64,000 nucleotides of DNA from Epiperipatus broadwayi (GCA_028023455.1 JAQFVV010006844.1:62001-126000), one strand, 5' to 3'. Shown: positions 1-12,583, counted from the first letter of the stretch. Program-made: numbers and translations. Notes: a model not told the origin generated them from the sequence alone.

Positions 1-2434
1 TAAAAATGAAACCTTTAAACAACCATCTGTATAGCAAAGACCTCTTCAACAGAAACAATGAAGAAGGAAGTATTATCTAAACAGTCGACCAATTACTTGC
101 TGATCAGAGTTCAACTGCAATTCTGTAGAGGTCCCTACTATCGCATTTTATACGCATGTGCTTGAGGCTACGGCTTTAATGAATATTATTTAATTCTCTC
201 ATTAAATGCCCATTTGCTAATCAATATTGAATGATTTACCTTGGTTAATGATAGACTAACTTTCTGAAAAAGATTCTAAACCTGATTAAAACATGAAAAA
301 CTTTTCAGGGTCTGTCTGATCTCGACTGAAACTCGGGGTATACCAATACAGTCTGATGCATTATAATACCACTACAACAATCTTTTTATTATCAGAGTAA
401 AATTAATCATTTCTTTGTTATAAATATAAAAAATTCATGGGATATCAAAACCTCATTATCTTTAAACAATATTTTATAACATATTTATTTCTAATAGCAG
501 AATATTTGTCAACTCAATAGGTTCTTAATGAAAATTTCAATGATTATTTGATTGACTTTTCACATTCCATAAGCAACAACATATTAAACCAATAATGCTA
601 GTTAAAGTGTTAAAAATATCTTACAATGAAAAATATTATAAATATATGAGTGTTGAAGTAATTTACTCAAACTAGAATGCAAATATATATATATGAATGT
701 CATATGTTCTATTATGTTTTCTAAGTTGTTCTATAACAGACCAAATAACAGAAAATAAATGCTTTATGTTGTACTTTTTATATTTTTGATGATTACCTCA
801 TCATGAGTGTTTGCATAGGGTAATTCCTATTTGATGGAAAAAAAAAATGGCTGACATAAAGAAAAGAAAAGACAAAAATAAGTTGAATATTATTTCTGAT
901 AAAAATAAAAGTTTAATCCTTCATATTGATTTTTACATTATTAATCTTTTTTTTCCAATAAATTATTTTTTATTTGTTTATAGTTAATAAAAATTGCCAA
1001 ATTTCTAAAAAAAAAATATCAAGGTAAAAGGAGTTCCATAATTAAAATAAGTTGGGAACCAGTACTTTATATTATAAACTTCAACTTTTTATTTTACTAG
1101 CAGATTCAATTTTAATTAATCACAGTTTGATATTTATGTACTTCTATATGTTTTACAATTTATACCATAATTCTTGAATTTTAGTCAATAAATTCATTAT
1201 GAAAAAAAATATTAAATTAACTACTTATATAATTATATAATTTACTAAAAAAATAAGTGATAGAATTCATTTCAACAAATAAAATCATAATTGTTGCAGA
1301 AAATCTACCATAAATTAGTAGATAATGAAGTTTCTAGTTTGACTTTGATTTATTAGAATAAAGCAACCAGACTGCTTATTCAGGATAAGTTTTTGTCAAA
1401 ATAAATTTTATCCAATATCTAGTACATTCTGAACTCACAAATTATTTACCAGTTATCAGTGTCATTAAATCATTACTGGAATACCATAAAATAAGTAAAA
1501 TTTATACTAAATGACGCACCTTAGTGATGCCATACCTGCTATATTAAGTTTAATTATTCACAGCGTAATCACTTAAAATAAATAAATTTATATTTATATA
1601 GTAAAATATGTTATATATATATAAAATGGAAGAACAGCCAAAATAATGACTAAAAATTATGTTAAAAATTATTTAGCGTAAGTTTGCTAAAAATATAATA
1701 TGATTTTTGGGATAAATTTAAAGATAGAAAACATTGTTTCTAATATTCTGGATCAGAAAATCCGAAAAATAAATCATTTACTAATTACAACAATGTCTTT
1801 TTTTTCATATGAGGATGCTAAATGAGAATGGATATTAGGAAAATGAATATACTAGAATATTTATTATTACAAAGACTTTTTATGGAACTAGAAGATAAGT
1901 TAAAAAGAGGTACATGGCAATAGAAAAGCTTCATATTGATAAAAGACAGTTAATGGGGCATAAAAAATCTAAAATATCTGCAAATGTAGACTCAAGTTTG
2001 ATAGAAGAAAGATTATTTTATAGATAAATGAAAGAAATATTAAAAAACTTATTAGACAACTATAAGAACTGAGTAAAGAAAAAGAATTATGGTTAACTGA
2101 ATGTTATTATAAAAGTATTACCCATGGATATTTTTGTCTTCTTGTATTTCTTGATCTACAATAGTCAAATGAGTCATTGTAGACTGACATTGACAAAAGT
2201 TTCACTGAAGATTCTGAGAATGATTTTTAAATATAATGCTGTATTTTATTTTATTTCTAAAAGATAAAGATTGTTCAAGATGAAATGTTTTCTATAATTT
2301 TTTATAGATATAAATGTTAGCTGAAATGCTTTCCATAACCCTTTTATAGACTCTGAAGAACACAATTAAAAAGGAAGTAATACTTTTAAATTGAAAAGAT
2401 GTTTGAAAATATCATGCATAAAACAAAAATAGAG
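1..2434. other. AT-rich intergenic DNA, no gene seen
   Basis: No open frame of useful length and no recognisable protein motif on either strand. The only item standing out is a short interspersed motif at about 124-190, described separately. The rest is AT-rich single-copy-looking DNA with poly(A) and poly(T) runs. Confidence 0.6.
124..190 (+). repeat. Short interspersed motif, copy A
   Basis: This stretch reads TGTAGAGGTCCCTAC, then a CGCATTTT-like spacer, then TTGAGGCTACGGCTTTAATG and AATATT. The same order of blocks recurs at 37167-37230 with small differences, so both are copies of one dispersed repeat of about 65 bp. No coding content or terminal repeats are visible. The family is unknown to me. 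Confidence 0.5.
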
Positions 2435-2555
2435 TCAAGCATTGTTAGCCGAGAGATCAGCACAGCCACCTTGCAAGCAAGCAGTTGATTGCAGATGGTT
2501 GTTGCAGGTTCACCTCCCGGCTGATGCTATGACATATGAAAAATAAAAAATAAAC
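2435..2555 (+). mobile_element. tRNA-derived SINE, copy 1
   Basis: The head is tRNA-like. An A-box-like GCCGAGAGATCAGCAC lies near the 5' end and a B-box-like GGTTCACCTCC lies about 55 bases on, followed by CGGCTGATGCTATGACATATG and an A-rich tail (AAAAATAAAAAATAAA). The segment between the boxes forms an anticodon-arm-like hairpin but has an insertion relative to the other copies. Three more copies lie at 13655, 25948 and 41449. It is a pol III retroposon and depends on an outside LINE. It is not a functional tRNA because the acceptor stem does not close. Confidence 0.8.
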
Positions 2556-3251
2556 AAGTGAATACTTTATCAAATTAAATATGAATTATTTAACTGAAAT
2601 ACAAATGGTCAAGTTAAACCATAATGTTTAGTTGTATTTTGAAAGGATTTAATTTATTGTAATAAAAGTGTATAATTCTCAGAAAGATTAATGATGAAAA
2701 GAAGAAAAGAGTGATGAAAAATATGTGGAGCTGTTTAATAGTCACAATAATAAACATGTCATTAAGAAACCTAAAAAAATCAAATAGTTTTGCATCTTCT
2801 GTTCAATTTTAGCATTAACATGTTATTGCATTGGCGTGAAATATTTAGTATAATTTTAGTAATACAATGTTCTCTAATATCAGTATATTGTATGTCACAA
2901 ATGAAAAATAAAACTACTTTCATTTGCGTGTCTGTTATATTTTTATTAGAAATTTGGATAAAAAGCAAACAAAAATGAATTCATTTTTCATTTGTACATA
3001 AATTACTTTGATATATTTAGCACATTGGAAGTTTATCAATCCAACAATTATACATTATTAGCATTGTAAATAAATTAATACATTTTAAGATGATATTAAA
3101 ATTTTAATGTTGTTAAAGCCAATATTTGGTAAGAGCAGAAAGGGACAAGTTCACATTTTTCAAATAGTCAGCATATGGTCAAACTAGATAAGAATATAAT
3201 TATACACAGCTTAAAAATGAAGTCTTAGAATAAAAGTAGTTGGTCAAATGA
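2556..3251. other. AT-rich DNA, no gene seen
   Basis: Two overlapping 62-codon frames on opposite strands near 2780-2978 are open only because of base composition. They show no motif or codon pattern suggesting translation. Confidence 0.5.
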
Positions 3252-3289
3252 GTGTTGAGGTACTAACTTTAGAATAATAAAAAAAAAAA

Positions 3290-3378
<89 letters not shown>

Positions 3379-3424
3379 TGTTGAGGTACTAACTTTAGAA
3401 TAATAAAAAAAAAAAAAACTATAA
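3252..3424. repeat. TAA microsatellite between direct repeats
   Basis: A (TAA)n tract runs from about 3296 to 3377, roughly 27 uninterrupted units. It is flanked by two nearly identical 43-47-bp direct repeats starting at 3252 and 3378. Each begins GTGTTGAGGTACTAAC and ends in an A run followed by ACTATAA. The array therefore sits inside a tandem duplication. The minus-strand frame over it is only a poly-isoleucine artefact. Confidence 0.9.
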
Positions 3425-6140
3425 CTGTAAACAACATCAGCAGTAGCCTCTCACAAACAAATATGACCACTACTACTCCAAGAGAAATAGATAATTCAAA
3501 ATAAAATATTTTTAATTTAACCTCTATGAATCCTCACCTATGAAAAGAATCATGTATGCAGGATATTTTATAATACTTATTATATATAAAACAGACAATA
3601 CATATTTAAATTTAAAACGTTTGAAAAATAGTGGTAACATTATTATTTGGACAATTCTATATGTCCATTTTCTATGAATCAAGAACTTAATATTTTTTTA
3701 AATTTACGTATTGCTACAGTGTCTATAGATAGTTTGTTTCATTGTATAAAAATATTGAAACATTGAAGTCTTTAAAAATGTTATTGTTTTTACTGTGTGT
3801 TTTAGTAGTAAAAATTTATTTTACTCGAGATCCATGAGTCATATGAATAGTTACTAAGAAAGTCATATATGTATACTGAAGTGATATAATCATTTCACCT
3901 GATTATAATAATTCATTATTTAATGGCAGGTTAAAATAGAGGGGGACGGGATTTAGCACAACAAATGAATTTATTTTGGGAGAGAAGATAGGCAAGGCAA
4001 AAAAAAAAGATAATTTATTTAACTCATAACACATTAGTATGCATGTTTTATATTGTGCATGGATATGTGCACATGTGTGCGAATAATTATTATTAATTAT
4101 ATTATAAAAGTATACATTTCAATGATTATTGAAAATATTTTATCAATTAATTTTTAATATTAAAGTCATTTAAATTATTAAAAAATAATAATAATATTTA
4201 ATATTTTAAATAAAGCTCTAATTAATTTGTTAATTTGATACAATGTTATACCGCGCTGAGGATTTGTATAGTCTGCTTGTTGGACTATTGAAAAAAGAAT
4301 CGTCTGCAACTGAAAAATAAAATAAAATGGCGGTACTAAAATCTATATGGTAAATTTAATTTGATGGCAGGTTAAAATATCAAGATTTCTGATTAGATAT
4401 GTAAGCAAATCCTAACTAAGTGTCTTCAGAATAGATTGAAGAAAAATGTAAGGAAATCTCACCCTCTACAGCAACTTACTTAATATGCAAAAGAATTTAT
4501 TTATAGAGCAAATGTCTATATGGAATACAAATCTTCAACCAGGATTATATTATTAGGATTTATAGCCAATAATTCAGGAATAATAGACCTTTAAAGGATA
4601 ACAATACTAATGATAATAAAGACCGACCAAATTAAATTTAAACTTTTGTTAAAGACATTTTTATATGCTTAAACTCGATGGTTTAGTCTATAAACTTTAA
4701 TTGCTTTTGGATATAGAAAAGATTGAATTTAAATTAGCTATTGTTGTTTATATTTTAATGTGCTTTATAAATAATACATATATATATATTGTAGTTTTTA
4801 TAATTTAAATATACTAAATCAAACATGATTTATAATTTGTTTTATAATAATAATATAAAATTTTCATGTTGGTTTATTTATTATTAATAATTAAGAGTAA
4901 ATTATTTACCATTCGAATAAATAAATTATTATAATTTAAAGAAATATATACAAATAAATTTTAGATAAAATACTATAGATTTGAATGGGTATATATGAAC
5001 TTAAGGAAATATTAAATAATTGAGATCGGTAGACAAAATAAATGTTTTAAATTTGATGATTATTCAAATTTCATTCGTGTAAAAGAAATAAATGTTAGAT
5101 ATTTATTATAACTTATGTTAATATTTTCGCAAGTGATAGTATAATTAATTAATTTAAGTTCATATATTTGTCTGTTATTTATTTATCAAGATATGTAGTG
5201 TAGGGTGTGTGTGTGTGTGTATGATATTTATATAAAATTAATATTATTAAAAGGCCTGCAGATTTTATATTATTCCAAGTTGGATTTATATTCCGTGTAT
5301 ATTGTTCTACCTTGAATATGTAAAAATTGCAGATGCGAATTCGTACTTTATTTTAATTGTTTTATGATTGGGATGATTGTAAATATTCATTCCTGTATTA
5401 TGTGACTAAGAATATTGTATTTTTCTATATTTTACATTCTGTGCATTGTAGTGGGAATTTTGCCATATGATAATTAGTTTCACTGCTTTTAAAGTCATAT
5501 TTGTATAATAACGTTTATGTATATGTATGCAGGCACTTGAAGGCAGACAAATGTATTGTTGTTAGTGAATGATGATGATGAGTACCTTTCTTTAAATTTT
5601 CCTGAATATATCTCAATATCGTTTGTATTGCTATTACACATGTCTATCTTGTGTGTGCTTATTCATATTAAATGAGATAATAAGTTAAATTTGGTCATAC
5701 ATAATAAACTTTGACTAAGGATCTCACACAATTTTAATGTTTAAATATATAAACGTTATGTGATACATTCAAATATAATAAATTATAGGATTAAAGCAAA
5801 TTTGAATAATATTTCTAATATGAAATTTAAATTGCAAATAAATAGATTGTAATAAAATAAAATGATTAATTATTATAAATTATAATCTATAGTTAATATA
5901 ATTTCTGGGTATACTTTAATGATTTTGGATTTTTTATTATATACAAGGTATTTGCAGATATTGTTAATAATCATTAATAATTTTATTATAAATTGGGGCT
6001 ACAATATGATAATCAATTATTTATTTTCTTTAATTATTAATTTGTGGTTTAGTAGTTTCACTTCTTATCACTAGTTTACACATAACTGACCATTATACTA
6101 AAAACCAATATATGCTTTTATATAATATAGTACATCAATA
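3425..6140. other. AT-rich DNA, no gene seen
   Basis: There is no supported gene. Minor items are a GT run at about 5205-5220 and a phrase TGGCAGGTTAAAATA that occurs at about 3923 and 4364. No long frame or terminal repeats are seen. Confidence 0.55.
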
Positions 6141-6147
6141 TAACTAA

Positions 6148-6399
6148 CTAATCCATTATTCTACATACTTGATAGTTTGAAAATATTACCTTATAACCTT
6201 TCTGCAGCAAATATTTTTTCTGAAATACTTCAACACCATGTCTAATTTTAGCTTTCCAGTGTGTTTCATCCTCTACCATATTTCCCCACTCAATCCTTTT
6301 CATCACCTCCCAATAAAAACAATTAACATTGCATAACATCCTTGACATAATTTTTATAATGTAAACAGAATCTATCTTTCCCACAAATACCATTTTCAA
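6148..6399 (-). mobile_element. LINE ORF2 C-terminal remnant
   Basis: An open frame of 83 codons on the minus strand contains the stretch EDETHWKAKIRHGVEVFQKK. This resembles the end of AP-endonuclease LINE ORF2 proteins, where a W-E...DR..W+..I..G...FE motif closes the protein. A second, more broken copy of the same protein segment lies at about 58200-58400 on the minus strand (W..TIR..VEVFQKE), which confirms a repeat family. The reverse transcriptase domain is not found immediately upstream, so this is a short relic. Assignment rests on pattern memory, not a search. Confidence 0.5.
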
Positions 6400-7189
6400 A
6401 TTTGCTATAAAACACTTTTCTAGAAAGTCTTTTTTGCTGATTCATTTTCTATATCTAATATTTAAAAAGTGAGACCATATTAGCTTTCAATATTGTTCAC
6501 AAATATAATTATTCCTTCAGTAGAGTTCTGAACATCAGTAAAAATTTTGATTAGAAGTATTTCAGGAATCAATTAAAAAACACTTGTACAATAAAACAAC
6601 ATAGATGGACTGCTCACAAATACATCAGTTAGTAGATGAGGTTATTTGCTTTCTACCTCTGACTTTAAGGCCAAAGAATACAACAGACTTCTCAAATCAC
6701 TGATGTTTCTTAATTGAATTAATAGTTGAGTTTTTTAAAAGCAAGAAGAATATGTGTGTGAATATTTTTTGCATATTTATAATCATAGCAGATAAAATTA
6801 AATTATGATTCTTATTTCTATGAGGCTGTAAAACTATTTACCAAGGCAATGGTTAAGTACTGAATGCTAAAAATCTTACATTTTTTGACCCAATCTTTTG
6901 TGACTTTTTATTTAATTACCTACAAGTACAGATTACTTTTGAATGAAGGTTACATGAATTAGAAGAAAAAAACTCTGTAATATAAGAAGAAAAGTTGAAG
7001 TGGCAAAAATGATTTAAAAAGTTGATATGTATTTTACTAGAAAGGTACAAATATTGGAAGCAAAGGAAAATGGAATGCATTATAAATGAAAATGAAAAAT
7101 AGTACTGTGAAAATTGTTGTATATGAGACAGAATAGCAAGAATAATTATATAGATATACAAATTGCTTCTAATTGCAGTAAGCAATATG
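6400..7189. other. AT-rich DNA, possible LINE flank
   Basis: No clear gene. The stretch lies between a minus-strand LINE tail and a plus-strand LINE endonuclease relic. Plus-strand fragments rich in Lys and Glu from about 6950 may be the 5' part of the latter, but nothing diagnostic is visible. Confidence 0.3.
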
Positions 7190-8210
7190 ATATAATTATC
7201 ATGGTGACTTTAATGCCAGAATTTGAAAGTGACTAAAAGATGAAAATATAAGTGTGGGTATTGTAATGGAAATAATAGGAGGCAGAAACTTATGGAATTT
7301 GTAGTGAAAAAATATATATATTATAAAATTATTTTTCTAAGAAAATTGCTATATGGAAATGGACATGGATTATATTTTGACTTTCAGAAAACATGTATTC
7401 AAGATTGTAATGTTGTTAATAGATTCAACATAGAAAATGTTCATCAATTAGCAGAGTAAAAGATACATGTTAATGAAAAATTAGAGACAAAAACTATTTA
7501 AGAAAAACAATATTTACATTTGATATTTCTAACCTCCAGACCAATTGCAATGAATTTAAATTAGAATTTGCCAATTGTTTTAAAATATTGACAAATTTTG
7601 AATCTGGCTCAAATATTAAGATCAATAAGAAAATAATTGACGCTTAATTAATAACTGCAACTAAGATAGTAGATATAAAAAAGCAACATTTAATAAATTT
7701 TCAACTGACACAAAACAATATATGAAGATAAGTAGGAATATGAATGTATATATATAAATGATCCATTAAGAAGAATTAAATATTTGGAGTTCTGCAAAAA
7801 GCATAAAAAATGGATTAATAATCATATATAAAAATATAACTATGAAATAAAAATAGAAGCTATAGAAAAACATAAACATTTTATAAATTCACATCCAGGT
7901 ATTAAACGAAAAGTTATTTTAACAATAAGAAAAAAGGATGAAAATATTAGTAAAAAGAGGGTAGATGTAAAATGTGTAAAAAATTTTTTACAAAGGATTA
8001 TTTACTAATAAAGAATAAAAAAATAAAGTAACCATAAATTAATACATCTTTGAATTGCCAAGCATTTTAAATAAGAAAATAAGATATGCAATTAAATCTA
8101 TGAAAAAGTTAAAAGTTCCAAAAAATCATGTAATTATTATTGATACAAATAAATTTATAAAAAAAAAAATTAGAAAATTATTGTCAGTTATATACCAAAT
8201 ATCTTAAAAA
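7190..8210 (+). mobile_element. LINE endonuclease to RT-start remnant
   Basis: Plus-strand fragments in order read HGDFNARI at about 7199-7222, which is the AP-endonuclease motif GDFNA. After it come an IAIWKWTW stretch, matching the (Y)TW block of LINE endonucleases, and then at about 8050 PSILNKKIRYAIKSMKKLKVPK. The last matches the linker before the RT fingers (A-I..-K.-K-A-P). Many stops and frameshifts interrupt it. Spacing and order fit an RTE-like LINE truncated before the RT catalytic motif. It is dead, and clade assignment is tentative. Confidence 0.5.
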
Positions 8211-8224
8211 TATAAATGTATCCA

Positions 8225-9040
8225 ATAGTTAGTTGATAGCTTCTTAAAATATTTAATTTCAATTTAAATAAATATTTTGAAGAAATTTCTCTTCGTTAAA
8301 ATTTCTCTTTAGAACAAGCTTTTAAATTTCTATGATTTATAAATGAAAATATGTAGATAATGTTTTTAAAATATAAACAATAAAATTCAAGAATAATTTA
8401 TCTACTCCTGTTATTGAGTGAATTTAGAGTTCTTTTAAAATGAAATTTCTATTTTAAAGAAAATTCTTTAAAGTTATTAATCCATCTTCTTGATATGTTT
8501 ATATTTTGAACACTTCAAAACAAACGGGTGTAGTAGTTAATTCCTTAGCAAAAGATTGGGTTAAATTATTAAAAATTTGGTCTGTTTTTTATACTGGAAT
8601 CGACTTTCGATAACATATATAATATTTGCTTTCCGTGATTTAATATTTTCTTATTGTTAAAATATTTGTAATATATAATTGGGTTCTAAAACTATTTCTT
8701 TTGTTTTAGTTGCTAAGATATGACATTGACCTGATTTTATCTCCAAGTCTAGGTATTAGTTAATAAAATTCAATTAGTATAAATAATTATTTATATATGT
8801 TAAAATAATGAAATAATCATTTTAAAGTTATTAATTTCATTAATAACTATTTAAATATATATTCTTCTAACATAAGATTTTAAGGCTTGAATTAATTTAG
8901 ATATATATCTATTAAAAAAAATAAGCTTACCAATTTTAAACTTATATTTGTATTTTTTTATTTATGTTTTCTTATTACATTTGGATAGATTATGTTAATA
9001 GGATTGTAAGTAACCCTTACAATTTCCCTCTCATAAAAAG
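8225..9040 (+). repeat. Interspersed repeat X, copy 1
   Basis: This roughly 800-bp block is closely repeated in the same orientation at 14525-15900. Both start around TTTCAATTTAAATAAATATT and end at TTGTAAGTAA(C/T)CCTTACAA. The copies differ by scattered substitutions and small indels. There is no coding content, and no terminal inverted repeats or target duplication were found. This copy lacks the 584-bp insertion present in the second copy and serves as its empty site (TATGTTTTCTTATTAC at about 8963). Confidence 0.8.
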
Positions 9041-9286
9041 TTTAAATTTTTTTTATTATAATAAGAAAATTAACACTTTAATTGGATAAATGTGTTATAC
9101 TGTTGTATATAATTTGGGTATTTATACAAAATTATAAGTTAGATTTAATAGTGAGTGTCATTGTCTAAATTGCAAAGATTTTCTTACAATTGTCATTCTG
9201 AAGTTAAAATTTAAGTTTATGCATTATTTACATTTAATTGGAGAATGTTGATATATGTATATGAAAGAAATTATCTTACTTACTTA

Positions 9287-9550
9287 TTGTAGAATTATAA
9301 TGATTTTTAAGCACACAGGAAATATATGTAAATACTTTTAAGACAGGCTTCAGCCTGTATCAAATGTGCTTTGAAATTTATAACAGTCAAGCAATATCTT
9401 TATTTTGCCAATAGAGGGACCTCTCAAACCATGACACAAGATAGTGACTTTTATAAAGATAAGAGTGACCTTATTATTTTTAACCTAACTTTCTATTTAT
9501 ATAGGCCAATCTAAAGCATCTTGATTTGGGAGCATGAAGCTGTTATTTTT
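9287..9550 (+). repeat. Foldback element, half copy
   Basis: The sequence matches the left part of the complete foldback at 9654-10072, beginning with a shared flank (about 9287 versus 9654) and including AAGCACACAGG, AGGCTT(C/T)A(G/A)CCTGTATC and GCAATATCTTTATTTTGCC. At its end it runs into the loop segment TTGATTTGGGAGCATGAAGC in the orientation opposite to the loop in the complete copy. It is therefore one arm plus loop, and the other arm is missing. Confidence 0.75.
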
Positions 9551-9653
9551 TTCCAGTGTTTAAGTCCACTATTTCTTATACAAATTAATATTAATGAAAT
9601 CTTGCAATTTATAATGAGTTAATATTAAGATCTTTATACTGGAAACATATAAA

Positions 9654-10072
9654 CTATTGTAGTTATAATTATTTATTAAGCACACAGGAAGTATATGTAA
9701 ATACTTTTAAGATAGGCTTTAACCTGTATCAGATGCACCTTGAAATTTGTAATAGTCAAGCAATATCTTTATTTTGCCAATAAGATAGTGACTTTTATAA
9801 AGATAAGAGTGGCCATCTTATCTTTAGCATAACTTTCTACTTATATAGGCCAATCTAAGAGAATAACAGCTTCATGCTCCCAAATCAAGTTGCTTTAGAT
9901 TGGCCTACATAAAAGGAAAGTTAGATTAAAGATAAGATGGCCACTCTTATCTTTATAAAAGTTGCTATCTTGTGCATGGCTTAAGAGGTCCCTCTATTGG
10001 AAAAATAAAGATATTGCTTGACTATTATAAATTTCAAGGCACATTTGATGCAGGTTAAAGCCTGTCTTAAAA
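9654..10072. repeat. Foldback (long inverted repeat) element
   Basis: Two arms of about 165-180 bp, 9705 to about 9870 and about 9890-10072, are inverted copies of each other. They start TTTTAAGATAGGCTTTAACC on one side and end GGTTAAAGCCTGTCTTAAAA on the other. A loop of roughly 35 bases contains AACAGCTTCATGCTCCC. The internal sequence AGATAAGAGTGGCCATCTTATC also has local symmetry. No protein is encoded. It is best read as a foldback MITE; transcripts would form a long hairpin. Confidence 0.85.
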
Positions 10073-10233
10073 CTAACTTATTTATTTTAATCTATCTTAC
10101 TATTATTTTTTATTTTCATTCTTTATCATATTGAAATGAGAATTATATGAGTTATTATGATGGTTTTATGGTAAGATATTATCCAGTAATGTGTCTCTAT
10201 AATAAAGGGACATAATTAATTAATTATTTTTTA

Positions 10234-10248
10234 ACCCTCCTTTTTGAG
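10234..10248 (-). other. Polypurine-tract-like site
   Basis: On the minus strand this reads CTCAAAAAGGAGGGT. It lies about 190 bases downstream of the integrase-like tail at 10440-10765 in the same orientation. LTR retrotransposons place a polypurine tract just before the 3' LTR. The position fits, but no LTR pair has been demonstrated here. Confidence 0.35.
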
Positions 10249-10439
10249 GCTTATTGGGTTTCTCAAAAGAAATAATTAAACCTTGGAGTGTTCATTTTAC
10301 ATCGTCTCTTCAATCTCAATCGACTCTAACATATCCCAGTAATAATTTTAGAATTATCTGAGCCTATTCTCATCATAAATTAATTGACTTATTTTTTGAT
10401 CTTATCTCATTTCTCTTTCTTTTTTTAATTAAACATATC

Positions 10440-10765
10440 TATCCAGTATCATTCTGTTTTGCCATTGTAAGGCTTCAAACAACATGCATTGTGAGTTTCT
10501 TTTAACTCTCTATTCATTTCTATCCTAAATGCATTTAGAGCGGACTGTTTTATAATAGAAAAAAGTCCCTCATATTGATGATAGAATTTATGATACTTTC
10601 CTTCTATTGGATTGCTTGGGTGATGTATTTTAACAAACACTTTGTCTCCTACTTTAAACTTATGAGTATTTCCCTTTTTATATTTGATTCTTTTATTAGT
10701 TTTACCTGTTAATTGGATGTATGTTTTTAGTCTGTCTTTTTCAGAATTGTATTCATTACAAACAA
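10440..10765 (-). mobile_element. LTR-retrotransposon integrase C-terminus (relic)
   Basis: The minus-strand frame reads from about 10765 as E-K-D-R-L-K-T-Y, then HKFKVGDKVFVKIHHPSN, then KFYHQYEGLFSI, and ends with H-N-A-C-C-L-K-P-Y. This is the integrase C-terminal module of Gypsy-like elements: a VGD.V.V/K..H strand, a Y.GPF.I strand (here YEGLF, with P replaced by L) and a closing H...LKPY. The catalytic DDE core is missing upstream, so this is an end fragment. It may belong with the gag-like relic at 11276-12077, with protease, RT and most of integrase deleted. Confidence 0.65.
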
Positions 10766-11275
10766 CTTGTATATAGAATAATTAACTATGATTTACCTTA
10801 TGTATAAGTTTATATGCACACATCCTTATTGTGTATATTTTCAATATCCCTTATTTGTGATGCATATATTGGTGATTATATTCATATAAATATCTTCTTA
10901 CTTTATTATTATTATTTTTACATCTGGGATTATTCTTGTGGGTTTGGTCTGTTTACTATTCCAAAATCATCATTTATGAGGTCCATCCCAATATAAATAC
11001 TTTTTTAAGCATTAACACATATAATACATGTAAAAGGACTTTCATATGTGTTGCATAATTTGTGAACCTTAAACTCTATTGTTTAACAGTGTAATGTTTT
11101 GTTTGCTATAATGCTCCAGAAACTTTTTATAATTTGGTCATATTCTTGATTATGGTAAAACTTTAAATATCATAACTTACACTTAAGATGACCAAGTCTA
11201 TTGTCTTCATATGGAAACATTTTATTTTTTCTGGATTCATGACTTGAGTTAGGGTTAATTTGACTACCCTGTGAA
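10766..11275. other. Spacer between two retroelement relics
   Basis: No conserved motif was seen on either strand. If the flanking relics belong to one element, this stretch replaces most of its pol gene. Confidence 0.35.
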
Positions 11276-12077
11276 CTAGATTTCAATATATTTGGAAATA
11301 TCTTTTGAATATACTACTTTCAATTCTTGAGATTTGTAATTTAATTTAAATGTTACATCATCCACATGTAAATTTGTCAAATGATCTAAGTTCTTTATAT
11401 GGCCTTGTAGATTATATTGATTTTCTATAAATGTTGTTATTACCTTTGTAGGGTTTATTAACTGGACAAGAGTTTGCATGGTAGATGTTAGCTTTGAGAG
11501 GGTCTTTCTCTTTTGCAAGCATTATCTGATGTAAAATAATGGGTTTTTAACAAGGGGTCACTTGTCACATCAAGATCTTTGGTGGCTATTTTGAGATCAT
11601 TCTCTATTTCATTTTCTACTAATTTTGTATTGATTCCTTATTTTCTTTCTGAATAATATTGAGATTCAAAGTCAACTGTTCTATTCTAGCAGATAATTTA
11701 TTTTCTACATTCTTCATTTCTTTCTTCAAATTTATTTGTATATTAAGAAGATCAGCCTTGGTTATCATCTTAATATTTATTTTGATCTTCAGGTTCATGA
11801 TTGCCTGGAATATCTGTGCCATGGTTTCTTCCTGTTCTATAATTTGTACATTTCCAATTTCTGATGCACATGTCATTTCTTCAGCAGGTGTTTTTTCTAT
11901 AGGTAGTAACAACTGATTTATGGTTTGTGTTTGTGAAAAGTGATTACTTTTGGTAATAAACCCCTCAGGGTTTTGGACCTGCAAAGATCCTTGTTCATTG
12001 CTAATCATAGTAACTTCCATTTCATTATCACTATTACTTAAAGTTTCTTCAATGCTTTTCTTTTCCATAATCAACAT
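11276..12077 (-). pseudogene. Gag/ORF1-like coiled-coil relic
   Basis: A minus-strand frame opens with ATG at 12077 and runs 152 codons. It then continues through two frame changes (about 11619 and 11518) to a stop at 11276, about 265 codons in all. The N-terminal third is acidic (E-E-T-L-S-N-S-D-N-E). Residues about 85-150 are a heptad-like coiled coil (KADLLNIQINLKKEMKNVE, then KLSARIEQLTLNLNI). The tail (TLVQLINPTKVITTFIENQY) is unrecognised. Such a layout is common in retrotransposon gag or ORF1 proteins. Its start abuts the assembly gap. Confidence 0.4.
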
Positions 12078-12083
12078 TTTTTT

Positions 12084-12583
12084 NNNNNNNNNNNNNNNNN
12101 NNNNNNNNNNNNNNNNNNNNNNNNNNNNNNNNNNNNNNNNNNNNNNNNNNNNNNNNNNNNNNNNNNNNNNNNNNNNNNNNNNNNNNNNNNNNNNNNNNNN
12201 NNNNNNNNNNNNNNNNNNNNNNNNNNNNNNNNNNNNNNNNNNNNNNNNNNNNNNNNNNNNNNNNNNNNNNNNNNNNNNNNNNNNNNNNNNNNNNNNNNNN
12301 NNNNNNNNNNNNNNNNNNNNNNNNNNNNNNNNNNNNNNNNNNNNNNNNNNNNNNNNNNNNNNNNNNNNNNNNNNNNNNNNNNNNNNNNNNNNNNNNNNNN
12401 NNNNNNNNNNNNNNNNNNNNNNNNNNNNNNNNNNNNNNNNNNNNNNNNNNNNNNNNNNNNNNNNNNNNNNNNNNNNNNNNNNNNNNNNNNNNNNNNNNNN
12501 NNNNNNNNNNNNNNNNNNNNNNNNNNNNNNNNNNNNNNNNNNNNNNNNNNNNNNNNNNNNNNNNNNNNNNNNNNNNNNNNNNN
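12084..12583. other. Assembly gap, 500 Ns
   Basis: Exactly 500 Ns, the usual placeholder for a gap of unknown size. The 30 bases before it (12054-12083) are identical to the 30 bases after it (12584-12613), so the two contigs probably overlap and little or nothing may be missing. Any reading frame crossing it is meaningless. Confidence 0.97.

Noticed and set aside
3225-3470. 81-codon minus-strand frame with a long isoleucine run
   Set aside because: It is the translation of the TAA microsatellite and its flanking duplicates.
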